A stretch of DNA of 64,000 nt from the NCBI RefSeq assembly GCF_947500795.1, contig NZ_CANMTE010000003.1, positions 1 to 64,000 of the forward strand, in the 5' to 3' direction. Numbering within the stretch: the stretch's first letter is position 1; the number at the start of each line of letters is the position of its first letter. The notes under the pieces are model-generated. The model had not been told where the DNA came from. It worked only from the letters and a program-made list of their open reading frames with translations, and did no database searches. This document shows positions 14,951 through 23,466 of the stretch, piece after piece. The position numbers and the translations under genes were made by a program. Source of the DNA: an uncultured Gelidibacter sp. GTDB taxonomy: Bacteria; Bacteroidota; Bacteroidia; Flavobacteriales; Flavobacteriaceae.

Positions 14951-17434
14951 TTAAGTATTCGTTTGTATAAACTTCTTAAAACGTTTCAGCAACGAGCGTC
15001 TGCCATTACCTTCATGATAGGCATTGCCATACACGCCATAGCCATAACCGTAACCATAGCCATAACCGTAGCCATAACCATAATTATGATTGGTTTTATG
15101 TTTGTAGAAGTTAAGTACAAAACTGATGTTCTTTACCTCTCCCATTTTATACTTGGCATTGATTAAGGACAGCATTCCCTTTTTTGTATAGTCTAAACGC
15201 ACCATAAACAAGGTCGCATCTGCATATTGCGTCAGCTCTAAAGCGTCAGTCACCAAACCAAGTGGTGGTGTGTCCAACACAATCATATCATAATGTTTAC
15301 GGGCATGATCAATGAGCTCTTTCATTCGGTCGCCCATTAATAATTCTGATGGATTTGGAGGCACAGGTCCTGACGGAATCACATCAAGGTTTTCAATAAA
15401 CGACTGGTAATTAATTTCATCAAAGGAACTTTCACCAATCAGATAATTCACAACCCCCTTGTCATTCGTAATTTGAAAATCGCCAAAGATTTTTGGTTTT
15501 CTTAAATCCAGCCCTAAAAGCAAAGTCTTCTTACCGGACAAAGCATACACTGTAGCGATATTGATGGAACAGAAGGTTTTACCCTCCCCACTCACTGAAG
15601 ACGTAATCATAATGGTTTTACCCTTACCTTCTTCTTCCCCTTGCTTTTTATAAATAAACTGTAAGCTCGAACGGATGGATCTGAACGATTCTGACACAGC
15701 CGATTTAGGCTTTTCAAATACCACCAAATTGTTCTTATAGTTGTATTTCCCAATCAGACCTATAATAGGGATGCTCGACAAACGCTGTACCTCATCTGAC
15801 CCGTGAATGGTATTATCCAACAAGAAGACTACAAAAATTAGAAACATTGGGATAAAGAAGCCCAACATCAACCCCATCATGTAATTAAGGTTCTTATTTG
15901 GCCCTATTCGTCCGCCGCCAATATCCTTAGCTTCATCAATGGTACTGATATCTGAAACGTTAGCCGCTTTGACAATAGCTGCTTCGCCACGTTTGGTCAA
16001 ATAGATATTATAGGCCTCTTGGCTAATATCCATTTTCCTTTGGATTTTTAAATACTCCTGCTGATCTTCAGGCAAATTGCTAAGTTGCCCCTCAAAACGA
16101 GCGATTTTGTTATTGATATTATCCAAATTGAGTCCGATAGTTCGTTTCGTATTACCAATCGTTTCTAAGAGCACATTTTTTTCTGCTTCAATCTGTCGGT
16201 CAATATCCTTAAAAATAAGATTCCCTTCTTTTACGGTATATTCCTTTGTTTGACGTTCAATAGCAAGTGCTGTAATTTTAGCGACACTTGATAAAATATT
16301 GCTTTCATCAATACCTACAGATGTTGGTGCGGCTATCTTCGTATAATCTGTTTTGGTCCGTAAGTAGGTTTCTAAGGAATTGAGATAATTCAATTTGGTG
16401 CGCTCTTCTTCCCTATTTAGATCCAGTGCCTTCAACTTTTCAGACACTATGGCCATTTCTTCAGTCACATCAAAGAGCTTGTTTTGTTTCCTGAAGGAAT
16501 TCATTTCCTCGGTGACATCCTTTAGATTATCGTTAACTGCATTTAAGCTGCTATCAATAAACTTGATGGTATTGGTGGCATATAGGTTTTTACGTTGTAG
16601 TTCCGTTTTACTCAAGATGGACGTGGTGGCATTCAAATAGTCCACAATCTTCGCCTTATTACTTCCCGCAAGCGACAAGGACAACACGGAAGACGAACTT
16701 CCTGAATAAGGTGAAATCATGATACCGCCTTGATATTGGCTGACTACAGAATCAAAATTGAGGAATTGGAAATAAAATTGTGTGTCGGGTACTATGGTCG
16801 CTTCCTTCCGTTTGGTGATTGTGCCGTTAAAGAAAGGCAGATTGATGGGTTCTCCAAAACTATAGGTTTTAGCGAACTCACCGATTTTCATATTCCCATT
16901 GAGTTTCTCTTTATCGGAATACCGCTGTGCGGTAAAGCCACTCGATTCAAAAGTAGCGAGTAACTGAAATTGATTCTCATTAATAAATTTAATCGCAATA
17001 GGTTTCCCGAGTATTTGCCCCTTGGTCTTATCTAGATTTAATACAAATGGTGCATTTTTATAAATGTCCTCCATGCGATACTTGCCTTGCCTTAAATACT
17101 GCATGTAATACTGCAAGGAATCTACCACAAGCTCATTGTGCGTTCGTGTTTTAACCGTAGTGAGCACTTTTCCGACTTTTCCAGAAACACCACCCCAGTT
17201 AAAGGATATGCTCGTATTGGCAGTAAAAAAAGGATTCTGATCACTTTCTACCGAAATAAGGGAACTTAATTTATAAATACTTTCTTTTCTAACATTGATG
17301 AGATATGCTACAATCAAGGCGAATGCAACACTTAGCACTACAAACTTCCATAAGTTGAGCGCTTTGAATAAATAGCCTCTAAAGTCAAAATAAGTACCTC
17401 TTGGTTCCGAATAGTCGTTTTCGTAATCTTCCAT
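14951..17434 (-). CDS. wzc: Polysaccharide co-polymerase with cytoplasmic tyrosine kinase (Wzc-like)
   Basis: An 827-residue inner-membrane protein. A Wzz-type N-terminal region has its first membrane helix at about residues 34-54, followed by a long periplasmic coiled-coil segment and a second helix near 518-540. The BY-kinase domain has Walker A SSVSGEGKTF near 609-618, Walker A' LLLGLDLRKP and Walker B MIVLDTPPLGLV. The C-terminal tail carries a tyrosine cluster in an unbroken GY repeat (about residues 784-798) followed by GVYGNAY. Cycles of tyrosine phosphorylation of this tail control assembly and chain length with Wza. The gene starts one base after the wza stop. The first Walker glycine is replaced by serine, which is usual in this family. 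Confidence 0.95.
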   Translation of the reverse strand: MEDYENDYSEPRGTYFDFRGYLFKALNLWKFVVLSVAFALIVAYLINVRKESIYKLSSLISVESDQNPFFTANTSISFNWGGVSGKVGKVLTTVKTRTHNELVVDSLQYYMQYLRQGKYRMEDIYKNAPFVLNLDKTKGQILGKPIAIKFINENQFQLLATFESSGFTAQRYSDKEKLNGNMKIGEFAKTYSFGEPINLPFFNGTITKRKEATIVPDTQFYFQFLNFDSVVSQYQGGIMISPYSGSSSSVLSLSLAGSNKAKIVDYLNATTSILSKTELQRKNLYATNTIKFIDSSLNAVNDNLKDVTEEMNSFRKQNKLFDVTEEMAIVSEKLKALDLNREEERTKLNYLNSLETYLRTKTDYTKIAAPTSVGIDESNILSSVAKITALAIERQTKEYTVKEGNLIFKDIDRQIEAEKNVLLETIGNTKRTIGLNLDNINNKIARFEGQLSNLPEDQQEYLKIQRKMDISQEAYNIYLTKRGEAAIVKAANVSDISTIDEAKDIGGGRIGPNKNLNYMMGLMLGFFIPMFLIFVVFLLDNTIHGSDEVQRLSSIPIIGLIGKYNYKNNLVVFEKPKSAVSESFRSIRSSLQFIYKKQGEEEGKGKTIMITSSVSGEGKTFCSINIATVYALSGKKTLLLGLDLRKPKIFGDFQITNDKGVVNYLIGESSFDEINYQSFIENLDVIPSGPVPPNPSELLMGDRMKELIDHARKHYDMIVLDTPPLGLVTDALELTQYADATLFMVRLDYTKKGMLSLINAKYKMGEVKNISFVLNFYKHKTNHNYGYGYGYGYGYGYGYGVYGNAYHEGNGRRSLLKRFKKFIQTNT

Positions 17435-17435
17435 C

Positions 17436-18227
17436 CTACCTACTTATTAATAAAATTGTGGTACTGACAAGTCCTAATACCGTAATTATCGTCCCTAAAG
17501 TTTCTCGCCCTGTAATACCTGTTCCCCATGTTGTTTGTGGGAGCGGCTTTACATAAATCATATCATTCGGCTGAATATAATAATAAGGTGAGTTCATGAC
17601 ATTTACATCTGTTAGATCCAGATGATGGATTTGCTGCCCTTGCGGATACTGACGAATGATCAACACATCCTTACGGTCGCCTGTAACAGGAATTTCTCCC
17701 ACATTTGCTATGGCCTGAAAAATATTGACACGCTCTTGAAACAAAATCTGCGATCCAGGTGAACCCACTTCGCCCATGGCGGTGTAGCGTAATCCTGAAA
17801 GTTTTACGGTGATGAAAATATTCGCTGTTTCTTTAAATTGCTCCGCCAAAAGTCGCTCCTTAATAAGTTCCTCAATTTCGGCAGTAGTAGACCCCAGTAC
17901 ACTCAGTTGTCCCAGCTCAGGAATTCTGATTTTACCGTGATTATCAACTGTAAACCCATCAAAATAGGCACGTTCTGAAGCACTCGCATTAAGATTTCCT
18001 TCGCCTATCGGATTGAAAATACTCACGTTATCCTGATCCAAAACTTTGATCCGAATATTCAAAATATCATTAATCTGAACTCGATACGGCTTTTGCTGCT
18101 CTATCATCACCTGCAAAGAATCTGTTGCGGTGTTTTTATTTTGAAGATACACAATGTCTTTATGAGGAATACAGGATGTTAAAAAAGAAGTCAAAATTAC
18201 TCCAATTACCAATAAAAATCTTTTCAT
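17436..18227 (-). CDS. wza: Outer-membrane polysaccharide export lipoprotein (Wza-like)
   Basis: A protein of about 263 residues with a lipoprotein signal peptide (MKRFLLVIGVILTSFLTSC, lipobox cysteine at 19), a poly-export domain (PYRVQINDILNIRI, then ERAYFDGFTVDNHGKIRIPE) and SLBB-type segments. It would form the outer-membrane/periplasm export channel that docks with Wzc. I chose the ATG at 18227 because it begins the signal peptide directly. An ATG at 18239 is possible; a TTG at 18251 lies inside the probable -7 promoter box and cannot be the start. There is a C-terminal hydrophobic segment (TIITVLGLVSTTILLI), a possible membrane anchor. First gene of the operon. Confidence 0.9.
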   Translation of the reverse strand: MKRFLLVIGVILTSFLTSCIPHKDIVYLQNKNTATDSLQVMIEQQKPYRVQINDILNIRIKVLDQDNVSIFNPIGEGNLNASASERAYFDGFTVDNHGKIRIPELGQLSVLGSTTAEIEELIKERLLAEQFKETANIFITVKLSGLRYTAMGEVGSPGSQILFQERVNIFQAIANVGEIPVTGDRKDVLIIRQYPQGQQIHHLDLTDVNVMNSPYYYIQPNDMIYVKPLPQTTWGTGITGRETLGTIITVLGLVSTTILLISR

Positions 18228-18248
18228 AGAAGGCGACATGTGTTTTAA

Positions 18249-18278
18249 CAAATATAGGTTTTCACTATGAATATCAAA
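18249..18278 (-). promoter_or_regulatory. Bacteroidota-type promoter for the wza-wzc operon
   Basis: On the minus strand a TTTG at 18278-18275 is followed after 18 nt by TATATTTG at 18256-18249, matching the -33/-7 consensus (TTTG, TAnnTTTG) of Bacteroidota. Transcription would start near 18243, leaving a very short leader before the ATG at 18227. Confidence 0.55.
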
Positions 18279-18544
18279 ACATTTCTCAATATTTTTGAAA
18301 TATTAACTGCTTAATTAGGAATCCGTTTAATCCCTCGATTCCGATTAAGCACTTCTATAAAATATTAAGAACTAATCTATAAATTTGTAATAACGAAATT
18401 CCTTGATTTGAGAACCTAAAAATAGGACCACATTTGGTTAGATGTGTTACCCTTTATCCGAATTACAACACTATTGTGGTTTTAAAACTGGGGATAGACA
18501 ATCCATTGTGATTTATTGCCGTTATTTGTAAAAAAAATTAGACT

Positions 18545-20404
18545 TTGAATTATTTAACTGTTGAATCCATCTCAAAAACTTATGGCGATGCTCCGCTATT
18601 TGAAGACCTTTCCTTTAGCATCCATAAAGATGATAAAATCGCTTTTGTGGCAAAAAATGGAAGTGGTAAAACCTCCATCCTTAATATTCTGGCGGGATTA
18701 GACCAGCCTGACAACGGTCAAGTGGTGATTAGGAAAGGCTTACGCTTGTCATTTTTATCACAATCGCCTCAATTTGAAGATGAACTGACGATTGAAGACA
18801 CCATTTTTAAATCAGATTTACCAATTTTAAAAGTCATAGAGAGTTATGAGAAGGCGCTTTTAAATCCGGACGACAGTGATGCATATCAGAAAGCTTTTGA
18901 AGGCATGGACCGTCACAACGCTTGGGAATTTGAATTGCGTTTCAAACAAATCCTATCGCAATTAAAGTTGGACGACCTTACCCAGAAAATCAAAACGCTC
19001 TCTGGAGGTCAGAAAAAACGTTTGGCATTAGCTACAGCATTGATCAACAATCCTGACCTTTTGGTTTTGGATGAACCTACCAACCACCTCGATTTGGAAA
19101 TGATTGAATGGTTGGAGCAGTATTTTGCGAAAGCACAGATGACCTTATTTATGGTAACGCATGACCGGTATTTTCTGGAACGCGTTTGTAATGAAATCAT
19201 TGAATTGGACCACGGTAAATTATACACTTATAAAGGGAATTACTCCTATTACTTAGAACAAAAAGAAGCCCGCATCACCAATGAAACGGTTGAAACTGGC
19301 AAGGCCAAGCAACTATTTAAAAAAGAATTGGATTGGATGCGCCGTCAACCTAAGGCCAGAACCACGAAATCTAAATCGCGCATTGACGATTTTCACGATA
19401 TCAAAGCCAAGGCTAACCAACGCCGAAATGACCATAAAATCCAATTGGAAATCAATATGGCGCGTTTGGGCAGTAAAATTGTAGAATTTCATAAAGTATC
19501 CAAGTCGTTTAAAGACAAAGTCATTTTAGACGGATTTGAATATGTGTTTAAGACAGGCGAACGCATTGGCATTATCGGTAAGAACGGCACGGGAAAATCA
19601 ACATTCTTAAATATGTTGACCCAAACCATCACGCCCGATTCTGGAAAGGTGATAATTGGCGATACCGTGAAATTTGGATATTATACCCAAAATGGCATCA
19701 AAATTAAGGAAGGCCAAAAAGTCATCGACGTCATCAAAGAGTTTGGAGAATATATTCCATTGACAAAAGGACGTCAGATTAGCGCCTCGCAGCTTTTAGA
19801 AAAGTTTTTATTCGACCGCAAAAAGCAATACGATTTTGTAGAAAAATTGAGCGGTGGCGAACAAAAACGACTGTATCTATGTACGGTGTTAATTCAAAAT
19901 CCGAATTTCCTAATCCTGGATGAGCCTACCAACGACTTAGATATTGTGACCTTAAACGTCCTTGAGGATTTCTTATTAGATTTCCCAGGCTGTTTACTTG
20001 TGGTATCTCACGACAGGTATTTTATGGATAAGATTGTCGATCATTTATTTGTGTTTAGAGGCAATGGAGAGGTTGAGGATTTCCCTGGGAACTATTCGGA
20101 TTACCGTGATTATGAAGCATCAACGCCTTATGTGGAGCCCGTAAAAATTGAAACTGCATCTGGTGACACGAAAAACAACACAGCAGAAAAGCTATCCTAT
20201 AACGAGCAAAAAGAACTCAAATCTTTAAACAGTAAAATCAGATCTTTAGAATTAGGCAAGAAAGCCTTGGAGGAAAAATTCCTTGATGCTTCTTTATCTC
20301 AAGAGAAAATCAATAAACTGTCTGAAGAATTGCAAAAAATCATAGATGATATTGCTGTTAAGGAAGAACGTTGGTTTGAACTGTCGGAAAAACTGGAATC
20401 TTAA
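18545..20404 (+). CDS. uup: ABC-F family ATPase (Uup-like)
   Basis: A 619-residue soluble protein with two ABC domains and no membrane segments. The first has AKNGSGKT (36-43), signature LSGGQKKRLALA and Walker B LLVLDEPTNHLD; the second has GKNGTGKS near residue 345, LSGGEQKRLYLC and FLILDEPTNDLD. A linker rich in basic residues (RRQPKARTTKSKSRID) and a C-terminal coiled coil from about residue 545 (SLNSKIRSLELGKKALEEKF) match Uup, which acts on ribosomes and DNA intermediates. The first glycine of the N-terminal Walker A is alanine. Translation starts at TTG; no nearby ATG keeps the first domain whole. It is divergent from wza. Confidence 0.92.
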   Translation: MNYLTVESISKTYGDAPLFEDLSFSIHKDDKIAFVAKNGSGKTSILNILAGLDQPDNGQVVIRKGLRLSFLSQSPQFEDELTIEDTIFKSDLPILKVIESYEKALLNPDDSDAYQKAFEGMDRHNAWEFELRFKQILSQLKLDDLTQKIKTLSGGQKKRLALATALINNPDLLVLDEPTNHLDLEMIEWLEQYFAKAQMTLFMVTHDRYFLERVCNEIIELDHGKLYTYKGNYSYYLEQKEARITNETVETGKAKQLFKKELDWMRRQPKARTTKSKSRIDDFHDIKAKANQRRNDHKIQLEINMARLGSKIVEFHKVSKSFKDKVILDGFEYVFKTGERIGIIGKNGTGKSTFLNMLTQTITPDSGKVIIGDTVKFGYYTQNGIKIKEGQKVIDVIKEFGEYIPLTKGRQISASQLLEKFLFDRKKQYDFVEKLSGGEQKRLYLCTVLIQNPNFLILDEPTNDLDIVTLNVLEDFLLDFPGCLLVVSHDRYFMDKIVDHLFVFRGNGEVEDFPGNYSDYRDYEASTPYVEPVKIETASGDTKNNTAEKLSYNEQKELKSLNSKIRSLELGKKALEEKFLDASLSQEKINKLSEELQKIIDDIAVKEERWFELSEKLES

Positions 20405-20562
20405 AGGTGAGGGTTAAGAATAGAGAGAAGAGAATATAGAGAAGAGAACCAAGAATCAGGAGCCAAGAATCAAGACTAAAGACGGAAAACTTTGAACATT
20501 GAACATAATATAAAATCCTGCGCAAATCAGCATCATCAGCATCATCTGCGTTCCATTGAAAA
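20405..20562. repeat. Short-period degenerate repeat in intergenic gap
   Basis: The gap after uup is filled with near-repeated 7-9-nt words: agagaagagaatatagagaa, then aagaatca twice, then ttgaacattgaac, then cagcatcatcagcatcatc. There is no coding frame. Similar word-salad repeats occur at 22135, 49231 and 63784. Confidence 0.6.
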
Positions 20563-20575
20563 TTGAAAACACCCC

Positions 20576-21346
20576 GTGCATCAACCAATATCCTTTATAA
20601 AATTCCTTTTAAAATCCACCAACCAACACGGGGTTCATTCCCCGTTTGTGTACAATTTGGTTACGAAATGTTTTTATGACCGATCGAAACATGAAGCGTA
20701 TGCTGAAATTGCGTCATATCGTAGGGAGTTGCTCAAAAACACCGAAGTCATCCATATCACCGATTTCGGATCAGGTTCAAAGGTTTTCAAAACAAATGAA
20801 CGTCCTATTAACGCCATTGCGAAAACTTCGGGCACAAGTTTAAAAAACACCAAGCTGCTCTATCGTTTGCTTAATTATTTTAAGCCCGATCACGTTTTAG
20901 AGCTGGGCACCAACCTTGGCATCGGTACACATACTATGGCTTTAGCTCACCCTAGAGCCAACATCACGACGATTGAAGGCTGCCCGGAATTGTTGAAAGT
21001 AGCGACTCAAAATTTTTCAGACAAAAAGCTCAGCAACATTAAAAGTATCCAAGGGGATTTTAAAACGACCCTCAAGGAACTGCCAAATTCTACATGGGAT
21101 TTCATTTTCTTTGACGGGCATCATTCTAAGGAAGCTACTCTAGCCTATTTCGAGATGCTGTTACCTACGGCTCACAACGATTCTGTTTTTGTGTTTGACG
21201 ATATATACTGGTCAAAAGGTATGACGGAAGTGTGGGAAATCATTAAAAATCACCCGCAAGTCACCGTCACAGTTGACACCTTTAATTGGGGCATCGTCTT
21301 TTTTAGAAGAGAGCAATTAAAGCAACATTTTAAAATTAGAGTGTAA
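20576..21346 (+). CDS. Class I SAM-dependent methyltransferase
   Basis: A 256-residue protein with a Rossmann methyltransferase core: LELGTNLGIGTHTMA near residues 111-125 (SAM motif I), ITTIEGCPELLKVA (motif II acidic residue), and WDFIFFDGHHSKEATLAYFE near 180-200, a pattern like that of O-methyltransferases of the catechol/caffeoyl-CoA type. The N-terminal 40 residues contain QHGVHSPFVYNLVTKCFYD, a conserved opening in Bacteroidota homologues. The substrate is unknown. It stands alone between Uup and an ABC ATPase on the plus strand, with a 97-nt gap to the next gene. Confidence 0.8.
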   Translation: MHQPISFIKFLLKSTNQHGVHSPFVYNLVTKCFYDRSKHEAYAEIASYRRELLKNTEVIHITDFGSGSKVFKTNERPINAIAKTSGTSLKNTKLLYRLLNYFKPDHVLELGTNLGIGTHTMALAHPRANITTIEGCPELLKVATQNFSDKKLSNIKSIQGDFKTTLKELPNSTWDFIFFDGHHSKEATLAYFEMLLPTAHNDSVFVFDDIYWSKGMTEVWEIIKNHPQVTVTVDTFNWGIVFFRREQLKQHFKIRV

Positions 21347-21443
21347 CATCTTGCGCCTTTACACGTCATATGAATCGTAAATCGTTTATTTTGGAAGTTC
21401 AAATCGACACACTGCAAACAGAAATAACACATTAAATCGTCAC

Positions 21444-22127
21444 ATGGATAACGTCATTCACATCAGAAATATCGTCAGAAATTTTCAATTAGGCTCAGAA
21501 ACGGTCTATGTTTTAAAAGGCATCGATTTAGATATTGAACGTGGCGATTACGTGGCTATCATGGGTCCGTCAGGTTCTGGGAAATCGACCTTGATGAATC
21601 TATTAGGCTGTTTGGACACGCCAACCTCTGGAACGTATATTCTAAACAACCAAGATGTCAGCAAACTAACTGATGATCAACTTGCAGAAATCAGAAATAA
21701 AGAAATCGGATTCGTTTTCCAAACCTTTAATTTACTTCCAAGAACCACTGCTTTAGATAATGTGGCCTTACCTATGATTTATGCCGGTGCCTCCAAAGCA
21801 GATCGTGAAGCGCGTGCAACAGCCGTGTTGACCGATGTTGGCTTAGCAGATCGTATCCATCATAAACCTAATGAACTTTCAGGAGGTCAGCGTCAACGTG
21901 TGGCCGTGGGCCGTGCGCTTGTGAACAAACCTTCCATCATCCTTGCTGATGAGCCTACTGGGAATTTAGATTCCAAAACCTCATTGGAGATTCTGCAGTT
22001 GTTTGACGACATTCACAAAGCTGGAAACACCGTTATCGTCGTGACCCACGAAGAAGATGTAGCAGAGCGTGCCGCGCGTATCATTCGTTTACGCGATGGA
22101 GTGATTGAGAGTGATGTGAGGAATTAG
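21444..22127 (+). CDS. LolD/MacB-type ABC transporter ATP-binding protein
   Basis: A 227-residue single ABC domain of the MacB/LolD/FtsE group. It has Walker [10 protein letters not shown] near 39-47, [11 protein letters not shown]-loop [11 protein letters not shown], signature [15 protein letters not shown], Walker [12 protein letters not shown] and the switch histidine in VVTHEEDV. These ATPases drive mechanotransmission permeases that extract lipoproteins or export peptides and macrolides. No permease gene lies next to it, so the partner must be elsewhere and the substrate cannot be told; a role in lipoprotein release is one option. Confidence 0.9.
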   Translation: MDNVIHIRNIVRNFQLGSETVYVLKGIDLDIERGDYVAIMGPSGSGKSTLMNLLGCLDTPTSGTYILNNQDVSKLTDDQLAEIRNKEIGFVFQTFNLLPRTTALDNVALPMIYAGASKADREARATAVLTDVGLADRIHHKPNELSGGQRQRVAVGRALVNKPSIILADEPTGNLDSKTSLEILQLFDDIHKAGNTVIVVTHEEDVAERAARIIRLRDGVIESDVRN

Positions 22128-22134
22128 GGTTCAG

Positions 22135-22245
22135 TCTTCAGTTGGCAGGGTTCAGTTGGCAGTAGGCAGTAAGCAGTCCTCAGACCTCATACCTTAATCT
22201 TCAGTTAGCAGTCCTCAAACCCCAAACCTCATACCTCATTCTTCC
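22135..22245. repeat. Short-period CAGT/GGCAGT-type degenerate repeat
   Basis: A non-coding gap built from repeated words: cagttggcag, cagtaggcagtaagcagtcc, tcagacctcatacc, then cagttagcagtcctc and caaacctcatacctc. The 10-mer agtaggcagt at 22161-22170 is the reverse complement of actgcctact found at 49235 and 63902, so the same family recurs in the window. Confidence 0.65.
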
Positions 22246-22336
22246 CAAAATTCATTAGTGTTTTGTGGCAAAACTTTTCAATCTATTGTATATTCGTAAT
22301 ACATTCGTCAAGCTTTACACTACATAATTTAAAATC

Positions 22337-22912
22337 ATGAAAATATATACTAAAACAGGTGACAAAGGCACCACGGCCCTATTTGGCGGCACCAGAGTCC
22401 CAAAGCACCATATTCGTATTGACAGTTACGGAACTGTTGATGAACTCAATTCGCATTTGGGCTTAATCAGAGATCAAGACATCCAACAACATTATAAGGA
22501 CATTTTAATCATTATCCAAAACCATTTATTTACGGTTGGTGCTATTTTGGCAACAGACCCGGACAAAGCCACGCTTAAAAATGGTAAGGATCGGTTAAAC
22601 ATCCCTAAAATTTCAGCTGAAGACATTGAACTTCTGGAGAAGGAAATTGACAGTATGAATGATGCTTTGCCACCCATGACACACTTCGTTTTGCCAGGCG
22701 GTCATCAAACGGTGTCATTCTGTCATATTGCCCGCTGTGTCTGCCGTAGAGCGGAACGTTTAGCATCGGCACTTAACGACTTAGAGCCTTTTCAACCGGA
22801 ATCTTTAACCTATTTAAACCGCTTATCTGACTACCTATTTGTGTTGGCACGGAAGTTGTCTTATGAGTTAAAAGCCGAAGAAATTCAGTGGATTCCCAAG
22901 AAAGAATCCTAG
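22337..22912 (+). CDS. Cob(I)yrinic acid a,c-diamide adenosyltransferase, PduO type
   Basis: A 191-residue ATP:cob(I)alamin adenosyltransferase of the PduO family, which attaches the 5'-deoxyadenosyl group of ATP to cobalamin. Diagnostic motifs are YTKTGDKGTTALFGGTRVPK at the N-terminus (ATP binding), DSYGTVDELNSHLG (29-42), and CHIARCVCRRAERLASAL near residue 130 with the conserved RRAER. The product feeds adenosylcobalamin enzymes such as methylmalonyl-CoA mutase, for which the chaperone MeaB is encoded at 38386-39462. No cobalamin riboswitch is visible upstream; the upstream gap is mostly repeats. Confidence 0.92.
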   Translation: MKIYTKTGDKGTTALFGGTRVPKHHIRIDSYGTVDELNSHLGLIRDQDIQQHYKDILIIIQNHLFTVGAILATDPDKATLKNGKDRLNIPKISAEDIELLEKEIDSMNDALPPMTHFVLPGGHQTVSFCHIARCVCRRAERLASALNDLEPFQPESLTYLNRLSDYLFVLARKLSYELKAEEIQWIPKKES

Positions 22913-23015
22913 AATAACTAGGTAATCACATTTTTTTTGATTATATATTGATAGTTAAGAAATTATGTAAGAATTAGACGTTCTTATCATTAATGATAAA
23001 TAATTCATTTTTTAC

Positions 23016-23045
23016 TTGTTTCTTTCAACAAAAAATTTATTTTTG
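23016..23045 (+). promoter_or_regulatory. Bacteroidota-type promoter of the DUF2795 gene
   Basis: TTG at 23016-23018 is followed after 19 nt by TATTTTTG at 23038-23045, matching the -33/-7 consensus. The predicted transcript start is about 15-20 nt upstream of the ATG at 23069. Confidence 0.5.
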
Positions 23046-23068
23046 CAAAAATTTAAAACAAATAACAC

Positions 23069-23290
23069 ATGTATTGGACATTAGAATTAGCATCTTATTT
23101 AAGCGATGCGCCTTGGCCAGCCACTAAAGACGAATTAATTGATTATGCAATCCGTACTGGTGCGCCTTTAGAAGTGGTGGAAAATTTACAAGCAATTGAA
23201 GATGAAGGTGACTCTTATGATTCAATTGAAGAGATCTGGTCAGATTATCCAACCGATGAAGATTACCTCTGGAACGAGGACGAATATTAA
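23069..23290 (+). CDS. DUF2795 domain-containing small acidic protein
   Basis: A 73-residue, strongly acidic protein matching the DUF2795 pattern: LELASYLSDAPWPATKDELI followed by DYAIRTGAPLEVVENLQ in the first 46 residues, then an acidic tail ending EDYLWNEDEY. The family is conserved in Bacteroidota but has no known function; the fold is probably a small helical bundle. It has its own promoter-like element (23016-23045) and its own terminator (23311-23337), so it is a monocistronic gene, which often goes with high expression. It lies directly upstream of secA, a frequent neighbour in relatives as far as I recall. Confidence 0.88.
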   Translation: MYWTLELASYLSDAPWPATKDELIDYAIRTGAPLEVVENLQAIEDEGDSYDSIEEIWSDYPTDEDYLWNEDEY

Positions 23291-23310
23291 ATAAATCAGA
23301 AAAATTAGTT

Positions 23311-23337
23311 AAAAAGTCTCCACCCGAGACTTTTTTT
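23311..23337 (+). terminator. Rho-independent terminator after the DUF2795 gene
   Basis: AAAGTCTC and GAGACTTT arms around a CACCC loop, followed by a run of T. Confidence 0.85.
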
Positions 23338-23372
23338 GTGCGCTATTTTTTCAATAACCTTAGCACAAACCG

Positions 23373-23380
23373 TATCTTTG
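23373..23380 (+). promoter_or_regulatory. Probable -7 box (TATCTTTG) upstream of secA
   Basis: TATCTTTG matches TAnnTTTG exactly and would give a leader of about 80 nt before the secA ATG. No clear TTG is seen at the -33 position. Confidence 0.35.
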
Positions 23381-23466
23381 TGAGCCATAAAAAAGCAAAA
23401 AACAGGATACAAACAAAATTATATTAATATACACAGAGCATGTTGCCGTGTAAACAATAATACCTT

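Noticed and set aside
14789-15166. Plus-strand frame of 125 codons rich in Ile, Ala and Thr
   Set aside because: It is antisense to the sugar transferase and to the GY-repeat end of wzc; its repetitive composition comes from the repeat on the other strand.
22128-22336. Cobalamin riboswitch upstream of the adenosyltransferase gene
   Set aside because: The leader is mostly short-period repeats, and no B12-box-like conserved core is visible.
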